The position numbers and the translations under genes were made by a program. Source: JAIBAI01 sp044238875 (GTDB lineage: Bacteria > Bacteroidota > Bacteroidia > M30B66). From it: a stretch of DNA of 7,376 bases. The stretch covers positions 1 to 7,376 of the forward strand of contig JBIICM010000129.1 of assembly GCA_044238875.1 (NCBI GenBank), given 5' to 3'. The notes under the pieces were generated by a model. That model did no database searches. It was not told the origin of the DNA and worked only from the letters and a program-made list of their open reading frames with translations. Of this stretch, positions 1 to 6,479 are shown piece after piece; within the stretch, counting starts at the first letter, position 1, and every line of letters starts with the position of its first letter.

Positions 1-458
1 AATGCATAGCGCATTGGCTATGAGCGCAGCAACCGGGTTAACCGCGATGAATCGCAGATTCCTTCGGCCCTTGGGGCAATTTGTGCAATTCTATTGCATA
101 AATTGGGTTAAAGAGCAGCACATTGCTATCAATCATTGAAGTGATGCTTTCGCAGATATGTTGATAAAATATCAGCAGCCATGTTCATAAATATTACTTG
201 ACTGATACTGAATGATTTTGTAGGAATCCTATCCCCCCTACCCTAAAGGCGAAGCTACGATGTTAAATTCAAACAACAGAAAATAAACGATTATAAACGT
301 TTCAACAACATAATTTCCGGTCTGAACCCCTCTCCATTATGGCTTTTACAATTTTCCCCACGTTTTGCAATCATCTTTGATCGCCCTCCGACATTTTAAA
401 TAAAATAGAAGCTGCAGCCTGCAGAATAACATGTTCGTCAAATATGGATTGATTATTC
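1..458. other. Intergenic region, no supported gene
   Basis: No reading frame here resembles a known protein. A short frame at 2-139 is open toward the left edge and ends in TGA; its 45 residues are not recognisable and a strong hairpin lies inside it, so I do not call it. The stretch holds several small inverted repeats: GGTTAACC at 36-43, GCGAT/ATCGC at 44-55, the 13-bp-arm hairpin at 77-105, and the odd palindrome TAGGA-A-TCCTA at 221-231 followed by a run of six C. Just before the DUF2279 gene, two CTGCAG sites one base apart lie at 412-424. CATCTTTG at 372-379 is one mismatch from the Bacteroidota -7 element but has no TTG partner at the right distance, so the promoter of the next gene is not identified. 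Confidence 0.6.
77..105 (+). repeat. Inverted repeat / RNA hairpin, 13-bp arms
   Basis: Arm 77-89 (CAATTTGTGCAAT) pairs with arm 93-105 (ATTGCATAAATTG) around the 3-nt loop TCT. The only non-Watson-Crick position is G83 opposite T99, which is a G-U wobble in + strand RNA and would be an A-C mismatch in - strand RNA. The structure therefore favours a + strand transcript. No T-run follows, so it is not a standard intrinsic terminator. It could be a 3' end structure of a gene left of the window, part of a small RNA, or a protein-binding palindrome. Confidence 0.5.
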
Positions 459-473
459 TTGCAAAAAACTCGT

Positions 474-1385
474 ATGCTAATCAGATGGCTATTTTGCATA
501 CTGCTAATGGCGGGCTCACTTCCATCACGTGCTTTTGCCCCAGCTGCTGCCGACTCGGATTCATTGCGAAATACCCAGCGGTTTTATGTAGCGTCGGGCA
601 TGCTTTTTTCCGGAGGACTTTTTTCACTTTATCAGGCATGGTACCAACCATATAATTTCGGGCACTTCAGGTTTTTTAATGATACCCGTGAATGGCGTGG
701 CATTGACAAACTCGGACATTTCTCTGGTACATGGTGGGCTTGTCAGTGGTTGTATGAGACTGCATCCATCACAGGGTTGCCTGTTTCTCATCGCATGCCT
801 GTTTCGCTTGGTTTGCCCTTGCTATTTATGACCACCGTTGAAATCTTTGATGGCTTTTCGTCAGGCTATGGTTTTTCTCCTGCCGATGTCGCCGCCAATG
901 TAGCAGGCGCTTCGCTTTTTTATTTGCAGCAGAAACATCTTGGCCGGCAGGATTTTACCATGAAAATTTCTTTCAGTCGCAACGATTTGAATACTTACCG
1001 CCCTGAACTTTTAGGCAGAAGCTGGCCAGAAACATGGCTCAAGAATTATAACGGTCAGACCCACTGGCTGAGTTACCCCATAAAGCAGATGGGCGGTTTT
1101 TTCAGGGTTGTACCGGGCTGGGTTTGTATATCGGCCGGATACAGCGCCGGAGGCATGTTAGGGGGAATTACAAACAGATGGGTAGCCGATGGAAAATTAC
1201 TGGATTACACCAGTATCAAAAGATACAGCCGTTATCTGATCTCTTTTGATATTGATCTTTTAAAATTACCTTTCAGGGGTAAGGCCTGGCGGTTTTTTAC
1301 TTCAGGCATTCGGTGGGTAAAAATCCCTTTTCCTGCGCTTGAGTATAGCATACAGGGCTGGAAGGCTTATGCGTTATATTGGTAG
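474..1385 (+). CDS. DUF2279 family envelope protein
   Basis: This is a 303-residue protein of the DUF2279 family (PF10043, the family of E. coli YfiM), whose biochemical role is unknown. Numbering here is from the ATG at 474. The N-terminus (MLIRW, then a hydrophobic stretch to about residue 16, then AFA at 20-22) looks like a signal peptide, so the protein is probably exported or membrane-associated. The family signature is clear: DKLGHF near 78-83, an E-x-x-DGFSSGYGFSPAD block near 123-138 followed by ANVAG, then NYNGQTHWLS near 191-200 and AGYSAGGMLGG near 221-231. Conserved D, H, E and D residues in small-residue-rich helices suggest a membrane-embedded site, but no activity is established. 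The frame could also start at TTG 459 (308 residues); an in-frame TGA at 450-452 rules out anything longer. I prefer the ATG. Neither start has a good Shine-Dalgarno sequence. The next + strand gene follows after 141 bp and probably has its own promoter. Confidence 0.85.
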   Translation: MLIRWLFCILLMAGSLPSRAFAPAAADSDSLRNTQRFYVASGMLFSGGLFSLYQAWYQPYNFGHFRFFNDTREWRGIDKLGHFSGTWWACQWLYETASITGLPVSHRMPVSLGLPLLFMTTVEIFDGFSSGYGFSPADVAANVAGASLFYLQQKHLGRQDFTMKISFSRNDLNTYRPELLGRSWPETWLKNYNGQTHWLSYPIKQMGGFFRVVPGWVCISAGYSAGGMLGGITNRWVADGKLLDYTSIKRYSRYLISFDIDLLKLPFRGKAWRFFTSGIRWVKIPFPALEYSIQGWKAYALYW

Positions 1386-1462
1386 GCGGTATGTTATGCA
1401 ACTTGGAATTTATTCAACAATTAATAAAAAAATCATGTTCATATGATTAATCGTGTTGTACG

Positions 1463-1493
1463 TTGGGCATTACTTTACAATTGCTTAACTTTG
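1463..1493 (+). promoter_or_regulatory. Bacteroidota-type promoter for the T9SS cargo gene
   Basis: TTG at 1463-1465 and TAACTTTG at 1486-1493 are separated by 20 nt. The latter matches the Bacteroidota -7 consensus TAnnTTTG exactly, and the spacing is typical for the phylum's main sigma factor. Transcription would begin near 1500, giving a leader of about 27 nt to the ATG at 1527. The element lies downstream of the alternative ATG at 1443, so it argues against that longer start. It is a pattern match only. Confidence 0.55.
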
Positions 1494-1526
1494 TTTCTTT
1501 TGACGTTTAAATCTTCTTTCACGAAA

Positions 1527-3455
1527 ATGTTTAATTTCTTGAAAATAGCAGGTATCAGGCACATGATTGTCCTGTTGCATTTTTTCGTGTTTAGCTTGCT
1601 GAATGCATACGGACAAACACCTACTGCAGGTGATTGTTTGGGTGCTTACACTGTTTGTCAGGTTACCTATGACCAGCCGGCCTCATTTGTTGGAGAGGGT
1701 AATTATCCGGGTGAAATTGATCCTAATGCCCCCGGAAATTGCCTTACAAGTGGAGAGAGAAATAATTCGTGGTATATGATAACAGTTCAGACTGCGGGAA
1801 GATTCGGTTTCAACATCAATCCTAAATGTGCCGATGCAGATTATGACTGGGCGCTTTTTGATCTGACCAATGCCACCTGTGCTGAAATCGCAACCAATCC
1901 TTCGCTGCTGATTGCCTGTAATTTCAGGGGTTCAACATTTCCTACCCCGACAACCGGAATGAATGACGGACCAAATGTACAGGATGAAAAAATGATTGAT
2001 GTGTCTGCTGGAAAAGTATATGCCCTGGTGGTTAATAATTTTTCAGGACTGGGCCAGTGCGGGTACATTCTTGATTTTAAACTACCTACCTCTACCGCCG
2101 GAATTATTGATGATGTTCCGCCCCGATTACTGCCTGATCTGGTTTCGCCTGTGAATTGCGGGGCAACTTCCATTTCTTTTTGTTATTCGGAGTATGTAAA
2201 GTGCTCAACTATAAAACCTGAAGATTTCAGACTGATAACGCCTTTGGGTGATACGGTAGCCATTACGGTGGTTAATGGTGCAGCATGTGCTCAGGGTGGT
2301 AAGATGGAAAAATGCTTTACAGCAATATTGGAAAAACCTGTTTTTGCAGGGGGCTCCTATAAATTTGAAGGGTTTGGAAAAGTTGAAGATCTGTGCAGTA
2401 ACACTGTCACAGTCTCGAGTATCAATATAAACCTGCCGGCGCTCAAGTTAGGTACCAGTTACACGCCTGTGAATTGTGCGCTCAATGATGGTACCGCAAC
2501 AGTGAATGTAACTACCGGAGGAACCGCTCCATTTTCATATACATGGAATACTACTCCGGTCCAAACAGGCTCTACTGCTACGGGTTTGGGCCTTGGCAAT
2601 TACAAAGTCAGGGTTACCGATAATCAGGGTTGTTTTGCAGAAGACTCGGTTGTGGTAAAAGATCAGTTTAATCTGACAGTGCAGGTTGCTGCAGAATCTG
2701 ATATTTGTGCATCGGGGGTTGGTAAAGCCCGCGCTATTGTAACTGGCGGAACAACATTTCCTCCACCTTCGGCACCTTATCAATATTTATGGAATGTTGG
2801 CAATCCTAACAACCTTGATAATGTTTCTAATGTTAAAACCGGATCTTATGAAGTAAAAGTTACAGATGCGGCAGGTTGCAGTTATACCATTGATTTTTTT
2901 GTACCTGATTTCAGGGAGAATTTAAATCCCAGTTTCAAGTATTCTCCCGATTTAGATCCCGTTCCGGGCTTATATCCCTCTGTAAAATTTTTAAACTTCT
3001 CTGAAGGTGCTACGAGTTTTTTCTGGGACTTTGGAACAGGAGAATACTCCACCAGTTTCGAGCCTGAGTATGAGTTTCCGGGATCCGGCTCCTATATTGT
3101 CAGCCTGATTGCCGAAAACAGTACCGGCTGTCGTGATACATTCACGAGGGTAATTAATATCGGGTTTCTTTATACATTTTATGCCCCGTCAGCCTTTTCG
3201 CCCAATAATGACTGGCTGAATGATACTTTCCGGTTATATATGACTGGCATAGATACATCAACTTTCAATATTGTCATTCAAAACCGGTGGGGAGAAGAAG
3301 TTTTTCGTACCGGCAGTTTTTCACAGGGTTGGGCTGGAAGAAAGTTTAACACCGGAGATTACTGTCCGGCTGGTGTTTATGTTTTTAGGGCAAGTTTTAT
3401 TGACCTTTCAGGTAAAAAACGTGTAATCCACGGCAAGGTAATCCTGATGGGCTGA
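1527..3455 (+). CDS. Secreted modular protein with T9SS type B sorting (CHU_C) domain
   Basis: This is a 642-residue extracellular protein, numbered from ATG 1527. Residues 1-30 form a signal peptide (basic start, MIVLLHFFVFSLL core, NAYGQ end). Residues 34-186 form a Cys-rich beta module of the kind often found first in Bacteroidota surface proteins (DCLGAYTVC start, NNSWYMITV, DYDWALFDLTNATC). An Ig-like region (about 198-304) follows, then two SprB-type repeats (309-380 and 381-460, each with a YxVxVTDxxGC-like end). A PKD domain (465-546) has WDFG at 500-503. The C-terminal domain (549-642) carries SPNND, NRWGEEVF and a GVYVFRA strand, the hallmarks of the gliding-motility-associated TIGR04131 type B sorting signal. 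The protein should cross the inner membrane by Sec and the outer membrane by T9SS, then be attached to the surface or released. No catalytic domain is visible, so adhesion or a structural role is likely. The exported part has 19 cysteines. ATG 1443 would add a second hydrophobic stretch and lies upstream of the likely promoter; ATG 1563 is also possible. Confidence 0.85.
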   Translation: MFNFLKIAGIRHMIVLLHFFVFSLLNAYGQTPTAGDCLGAYTVCQVTYDQPASFVGEGNYPGEIDPNAPGNCLTSGERNNSWYMITVQTAGRFGFNINPKCADADYDWALFDLTNATCAEIATNPSLLIACNFRGSTFPTPTTGMNDGPNVQDEKMIDVSAGKVYALVVNNFSGLGQCGYILDFKLPTSTAGIIDDVPPRLLPDLVSPVNCGATSISFCYSEYVKCSTIKPEDFRLITPLGDTVAITVVNGAACAQGGKMEKCFTAILEKPVFAGGSYKFEGFGKVEDLCSNTVTVSSININLPALKLGTSYTPVNCALNDGTATVNVTTGGTAPFSYTWNTTPVQTGSTATGLGLGNYKVRVTDNQGCFAEDSVVVKDQFNLTVQVAAESDICASGVGKARAIVTGGTTFPPPSAPYQYLWNVGNPNNLDNVSNVKTGSYEVKVTDAAGCSYTIDFFVPDFRENLNPSFKYSPDLDPVPGLYPSVKFLNFSEGATSFFWDFGTGEYSTSFEPEYEFPGSGSYIVSLIAENSTGCRDTFTRVINIGFLYTFYAPSAFSPNNDWLNDTFRLYMTGIDTSTFNIVIQNRWGEEVFRTGSFSQGWAGRKFNTGDYCPAGVYVFRASFIDLSGKKRVIHGKVILMG

Positions 3456-3464
3456 TATTTCAGC
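3451..3464. terminator. Small bidirectional hairpin at convergent stop codons
   Basis: GCTGA (3451-3455) and TCAGC (3460-3464) form a perfect 5-bp stem around the loop TATT. The left arm ends in the TGA of the + strand gene and the right arm contains, in reverse, the TGA of the - strand gene. No T-run follows on either strand, so as an intrinsic terminator it is weak. It is the only structure in the 4-bp gap between the two genes. Confidence 0.35.
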
Positions 3465-4221
3465 ATTCAATAATAAGTCCATCGTAAGCCAGCTTTACGT
3501 TGGCAGGGAGTTCGGATTCAACCTCAGTGTGCAGCCCCAACTGATGACTTATATGAGTGATATAGGCAATTTCAGGTCTCACATCATCAATAATGTCCAA
3601 TGCTTCATCAAGTGTAAGGTGTGAGGCATGCGGTTCTCTTCGCAGGGCATTGATAACCAGAACTTTTAATCCGCGTATTTTATTCCGCTCATGCGCGCTG
3701 ATTGTTTTTGCATCAGTGATGTAACAGAAGTTACCAAATCTGAATCCAAACACTGGCAGCTTATAATGACTAACCTCAACGGGTATAACAGATGTTCCAA
3801 ACAACTCGAAAGGATCATTTTTTATCCTGATTAATTCAACCTGAGGAATACCCGGATATTTTTCTTCTTCAAAGATGTAGGCGAATTCTCTCCTGATGGC
3901 CCGCTCAACATATTCATTGAGATACAGGTCAATAGAGGTGCCCATAAAATAATTAAATGCCCTTATATCATCCAAACCTGCAGTATGATCTTTGTGTTCA
4001 TGGGTGTATAATACTGCATTAAGACTTTGTACCTTTTGCCTTAACATCTGTTGTCTGAAATCCGGTCCGGTATCAATGATCAGGCGCTGATTGTTCAGCT
4101 CAATCAAAACAGAGCAGCGCAGACGTTTATTCCGCTCATCTGCTGAAACACATACATGACAACCGCATGCAATCACTGGCACCCCCTGTGAAGTGCCTGT
4201 ACCTAAAAACGTAACCTTCAT
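3460..4221 (-). CDS. PhnP-like MBL-fold phosphodiesterase
   Basis: This 253-residue cytosolic metal hydrolase has the metallo-beta-lactamase fold and belongs to the PhnP-type group (COG1235). It opens with the family's MKVTFLGTGTSQGVP strand. The metal-site motif is THEHKDH, with H74, H76, D78 and H79; further likely ligands are H152 (VSHYKLP), D170 (YITDAKT) and H223. Cysteines C19, C21 and C24 (CGCHVC) together with H226 match the extra structural zinc site known in E. coli PhnP, where three Cys and one His are spaced the same way. PhnP cleaves 5-phosphoribosyl 1,2-cyclic phosphate in phosphonate breakdown. No other phn gene is seen nearby, so the substrate here may be that compound or another cyclic phosphodiester; the fold is sure and the substrate is not. 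It starts at ATG 4221, with a weak GGA about 9 nt upstream. The gene is convergent with the T9SS cargo gene and divergent from lpxB. Confidence 0.85.
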   Translation of the reverse strand: MKVTFLGTGTSQGVPVIACGCHVCVSADERNKRLRCSVLIELNNQRLIIDTGPDFRQQMLRQKVQSLNAVLYTHEHKDHTAGLDDIRAFNYFMGTSIDLYLNEYVERAIRREFAYIFEEEKYPGIPQVELIRIKNDPFELFGTSVIPVEVSHYKLPVFGFRFGNFCYITDAKTISAHERNKIRGLKVLVINALRREPHASHLTLDEALDIIDDVRPEIAYITHISHQLGLHTEVESELPANVKLAYDGLIIEC

Positions 4222-4279
4222 ATATTCTGGTCCGAAATTAAGTTTTCCATTTCGATATACCTTATTTTGCAGGCTGAAA
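4222..4279. promoter_or_regulatory. Divergent intergenic region, MBL hydrolase / lpxB
   Basis: These 58 bp separate two divergent starts and should hold at least part of both promoters. On the - strand, TAATTTCG (4240 down to 4233) is one mismatch from TAnnTTTG; on the + strand, TTATTTTG (4262-4269) is also one mismatch away. Neither has a TTG at proper spacing, and both would give very short leaders. A weak AGG at 4271-4273 lies six bases before the lpxB ATG. The promoters are inferred from gene layout rather than read confidently. Confidence 0.3.
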
Positions 4280-5392
4280 ATGAAATATTATATCATAGCC
4301 GGAGAAGCTTCCGGTGATTTGCATGGTGCCGGACTGGTCAGGGCCTTGCGCAATAAAGATCCGGAGGCCTCAATTCGCTGTTGGGGAGGCGACCTTATGC
4401 AAAATGCTGGGGCAAAATTAGTTAAGCACTACAGAACGTTAGCTTTCATGGGCTTTACTGAGGTTGTAATGAATCTGCATATTATAATTCGGAATCTTCG
4501 CTTTTGTAAAAAAGATGTTTTGGCTTTTAAACCTGATGTGCTGATCTTAATTGATTATCCTGGTTTTAATATGCGGGTGGCGGCATTTGCCGCAAAAAAT
4601 AACTTGCGTGTTTTTTATTATATATCGCCTCAAATTTGGGCATGGAAACAAAGCAGGGTATGGGAAATAAAAAAACACGTTTCAAGGATGTTTGTCATTT
4701 TGCCATTCGAAAAGGCGTTTTATAAAAAATTTAAGATAGACGTTTCCTACCATGGTCATCCGCTGATGGATGTAATAGGTAATTTCAAAAAAGAGGAAAG
4801 TTTTCTAAAGCCAAACAGTTTAAATAATGAGCAGCAGATAATTGCATTATTACCAGGCAGCCGAAAACAGGAAATCAGACGAATGCTTCCGGTGATGCTT
4901 GATGCATGTAAAGAGATGGCTGATTGTCAGGTGGTGGTGGCAGGAGCGCCTTCAATTGACGATGAATTTTATCATCAAATTGCGGGTAACCGTTCATTCA
5001 GGCTGATAAAGAATAATACCTATCAATTATTGGCGCATGCAAGCGTTGCTGCTGTAACATCAGGCACAGCCACGCTCGAAACGGCCTTGTTTGGCGTACC
5101 AATGGTGGTTTGTTATTCAGGCGGCAGTATTTCTTATTATCTGGCTAAGCAATTAATCAAGGTGAAATTTATTTCACTAGTTAATCTTATTCTTAACCGT
5201 AAGGCTGTAAATGAATTGATTCAACATAATATGAATGCTAATTCGCTGCACAGTGAATTAACTGAATTATTAATCAATTCAAAAAAACGAAATGAGATGC
5301 TTGAGCAATTCAAAGAATTAAGAAGTCTCTGCGGTGAAAAAAACGTAGCCGAGCGGATTGCAGAGGAGATGTTTGAGCGAATTACCGATTAA
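4280..5392 (+). CDS. lpxB: Lipid-A-disaccharide synthase
   Basis: LpxB is a GT19 glycosyltransferase at the cytoplasmic face of the inner membrane. It joins UDP-2,3-diacylglucosamine to lipid X, giving the disaccharide 1-phosphate of lipid A and releasing UDP. The 370-residue length fits the family. Motifs run in order: AGEASGDLHG (7-16), IDYPGFN (91-97), ISPQIWAWK (115-123), YHGHPL (157-162), LPGSRKQEI (191-199) and TSGTATLE (260-267). The C-terminal block with NLILNRKAVNELIQ (302-315) matches the usual nucleotide-sugar-side segment. The ATG at 4280 places MKYYIIAGEASGD at the N-terminus, as in other LpxB proteins; the frame is open upstream to 4193, but that extension would overlap the divergent gene and has no family counterpart. 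The gene stands alone here: no other lpx or fab gene is visible in the window. The enzyme is normally essential in bacteria with standard lipid A. Confidence 0.96.
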   Translation: MKYYIIAGEASGDLHGAGLVRALRNKDPEASIRCWGGDLMQNAGAKLVKHYRTLAFMGFTEVVMNLHIIIRNLRFCKKDVLAFKPDVLILIDYPGFNMRVAAFAAKNNLRVFYYISPQIWAWKQSRVWEIKKHVSRMFVILPFEKAFYKKFKIDVSYHGHPLMDVIGNFKKEESFLKPNSLNNEQQIIALLPGSRKQEIRRMLPVMLDACKEMADCQVVVAGAPSIDDEFYHQIAGNRSFRLIKNNTYQLLAHASVAAVTSGTATLETALFGVPMVVCYSGGSISYYLAKQLIKVKFISLVNLILNRKAVNELIQHNMNANSLHSELTELLINSKKRNEMLEQFKELRSLCGEKNVAERIAEEMFERITD

Positions 5393-5445
5393 AGTTTAAA
5401 GGGCTTATTGTGCATTCGCGGGTATGAAACGATTACGTGATTGTT

Positions 5446-5467
5446 GATTTCCTGAAAAGGAAAAATC
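5446..5467 (+). repeat. Hairpin with GAAA tetraloop downstream of lpxB
   Basis: TTTCCT (5448-5453) and AGGAAA (5458-5463) pair around GAAA, a GNRA-type stable loop. GAT (5446-5448) could extend the stem with ATC (5465-5467) if two A bases bulge. It lies about 55 nt after the lpxB stop and lacks a T-run, so it might protect or mark the 3' end of the lpxB message rather than terminate it. Chance formation in an A/T-rich region is possible. Confidence 0.3.
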
Positions 5468-5731
5468 ATAGGCATGGAAAAAAAATTGCAGTGTAGATGC
5501 TCATTCAAAAGATTTATAAAATTCTTTGATGCAGGAAAAATCCTATTATCTTCTTACTGGATAAAATTATAATGCCTTATTAATTCATAGCCAATTCCAT
5601 GTAATTTAATTGATTATTAGTTTAACAACCATAAGTATATCATTGAAATATGAATATATTCTGGCTATTTAAACAATTATACAGATTCGGCTTCGCGATT
5701 AATTCGAGATATTAACAGTTTAATGGTGAGT

Positions 5732-5775
5732 AATTAATTGTACTTTTTATTTGCATTAATTCAAAACAATTAATT
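5732..5775. repeat. 9-bp inverted repeat flanking the promoter
   Basis: AATTAATTG at 5732-5740 and CAATTAATT at 5767-5775 are perfect inverted copies with 26 bp between them. They enclose the TTTG of the likely promoter, and the right arm overlaps its -7 element. Such placement fits an operator, but AT-rich sequence makes chance matches easier. Confidence 0.35.
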
Positions 5776-5778
5776 TAG
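5750..5778 (+). promoter_or_regulatory. Likely promoter of the histone-like gene
   Basis: TTTG at 5750-5753 is followed after 17 nt by TAATTTAG at 5771-5778, one mismatch from TAnnTTTG. Transcription would start near 5785. The leader up to ATG 5818 is A-rich (CAAAAACAACAACTT and then a run of A) with no Shine-Dalgarno sequence, a leader type associated with efficient translation in Bacteroidota. Confidence 0.45.
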
Positions 5779-5817
5779 CCTCATAATCATCAAAAACAAC
5801 AACTTAAAAAAAACAGT

Positions 5818-6423
5818 ATGGCGAAAAAAAACATTTCGTTTTCATCTGATGAACTGGATAGTTTACGTTCATTTTATCAACAAGAACACGAGAAAATTAG
5901 CCAACGCCTGCAAAGCATTAAGCAGGTATTGGTTCGCCTTGGTGGCGGAGCTGCCAAGAAGAGGGGGCGCAAAGCCTCAGCTGAAACATCGGTTGATTCC
6001 GAATTGCAAGCAGCCTCCGGGTTGTTGAAAAAACGTGGTCGCAAACGCGGCCGTCCCGCTAAAGCTAAAGCAGCTGCAGTAAAAAAACCTAGAACGCCCA
6101 AAAGCACTGCTGCTACCAAAAAAGCTGCAGTTGGCAGAAAGCCGGCAGCGGCTCAAAGAGGTTCTGCAGCGCGCAAAGCAGCCCCAGGACGCAAGCCTGC
6201 TGCAGTAAAAAATGCAGCTTCGGCAAAGAAGGCAGCACCGGCCGCAAAAAAAGCACCGGCCGCTACAGCTAAAAAAGCGACGATCGCAAAAAAAACAGTT
6301 GTTAAAGCACCTGTAAAACCTAAGGCAAAACCACAGGCCAAGCCTGCAGCACCTGCTACTGCTGCAGCACCTGCAGGCAATTCCGCTTCCACCGGTAATG
6401 GAGATGCGAGCGGAAATGCATAA
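5818..6423 (+). CDS. Histone H1-like, AT-hook, Lys/Ala/Pro-rich nucleoid protein
   Basis: This 201-residue protein is very basic. Residues 1-43 form the only ordered-looking part, a charged helical segment (about 10-40, heptad-like) that could be a coiled coil for pairing. Then come basic patches: KKRGRK (47-52) and KKRGRKRGRP (71-80), the latter containing an AT-hook core (RGRP) that binds the minor groove of AT-rich DNA. Residues 81-182 are a low-complexity K/A/P tail like that of eukaryotic histone H1 and bacterial H1-like proteins; GRKPAA occurs twice (106-111 and 124-129). The last about 16 residues are uncharged apart from one Asp (GNSASTGNGDASGNA). It likely binds DNA in the nucleoid, as an architectural protein or broad regulator. 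Composition forces many AAA and GCN codons, giving short DNA repeats such as CTGCAGCACCTGC at 6344-6356 and 6362-6374. It has its own likely promoter and a strong terminator. No exact family name is assured. Confidence 0.8.
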   Translation: MAKKNISFSSDELDSLRSFYQQEHEKISQRLQSIKQVLVRLGGGAAKKRGRKASAETSVDSELQAASGLLKKRGRKRGRPAKAKAAAVKKPRTPKSTAATKKAAVGRKPAAAQRGSAARKAAPGRKPAAVKNAASAKKAAPAAKKAPAATAKKATIAKKTVVKAPVKPKAKPQAKPAAPATAAAPAGNSASTGNGDASGNA

Positions 6424-6441
6424 TTTTTAATTACTTACCGG

Positions 6442-6473
6442 GCGTCCTGTTTTGATTAACAGGGCGCTTTTTT
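6442..6473 (+). terminator. Rho-independent terminator
   Basis: The stem GCGTCCTGTT (6442-6451) pairs with AACAGGGCGC (6458-6467) with one U-G wobble, around the loop TTGATT, and is followed directly by six T (6468-6473). It begins 18 bp after the stop of the histone-like gene and ends six bases before the start of the acetyltransferase gene, so it either separates the two units or limits read-through between them. Confidence 0.85.
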
Positions 6474-6479
6474 ATCTGT

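Larger units (their letters stand above)
5393..5817. other. AT-rich intergenic region with repeats
   Basis: No gene is supported in these 425 bp. A 32-codon frame starting at ATG 5474 has no recognisable features. The region is markedly AT-rich compared with the genes on both sides. It holds a GAAA-loop hairpin (5446-5467), three exact copies of ATTAATTC (5579-5586, 5698-5705, 5755-5762), an inverted repeat AATTAATTG/CAATTAATT (5732-5740 and 5767-5775), and the likely promoter of the histone-like gene. No clear intrinsic terminator for lpxB was found. Confidence 0.6.

Noticed and set aside
2..139. Open frame at the left edge, 45 residues, ending in TGA
   Set aside because: The residues are not recognisable, the hairpin at 77-105 lies inside it, and the length is easily reached by chance. 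It could be the end of an upstream gene, but nothing visible supports that.
412..424. Tandem CTGCAG sites before the DUF2279 gene
   Set aside because: Two short palindromes one base apart; with no partner or conservation data this is likely chance.
431..655. 74-residue frame overlapping the start of the DUF2279 gene
   Set aside because: It is in another frame over the signal peptide region of a well-supported gene and has no features of its own.
4193..4279. Upstream extension of lpxB by 29 residues
   Set aside because: It overlaps the start of the divergent hydrolase gene, and LpxB proteins begin right before the AGEASGD motif, as the ATG at 4280 gives.
5474..5572. 32-residue frame in the AT-rich intergenic region
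   Set aside because: It has an ATG and a distant AAGGA but is short, shows no recognisable motif, and has composition like the surrounding non-coding DNA.
6344..6374. Direct repeat CTGCAGCACCTGC, two copies 18 bp apart
   Set aside because: It encodes repeated Ala-Ala-Pro-Ala in a low-complexity tail and needs no explanation beyond protein composition.
5877..6392. Two antisense Ala/Phe-rich frames opposite the histone-like gene (5877-6119 and 6153-6392)
   Set aside because: They arise because reversed Lys/Ala/Pro codons rarely give stops; hydrophobic runs there mirror the sense-strand composition.
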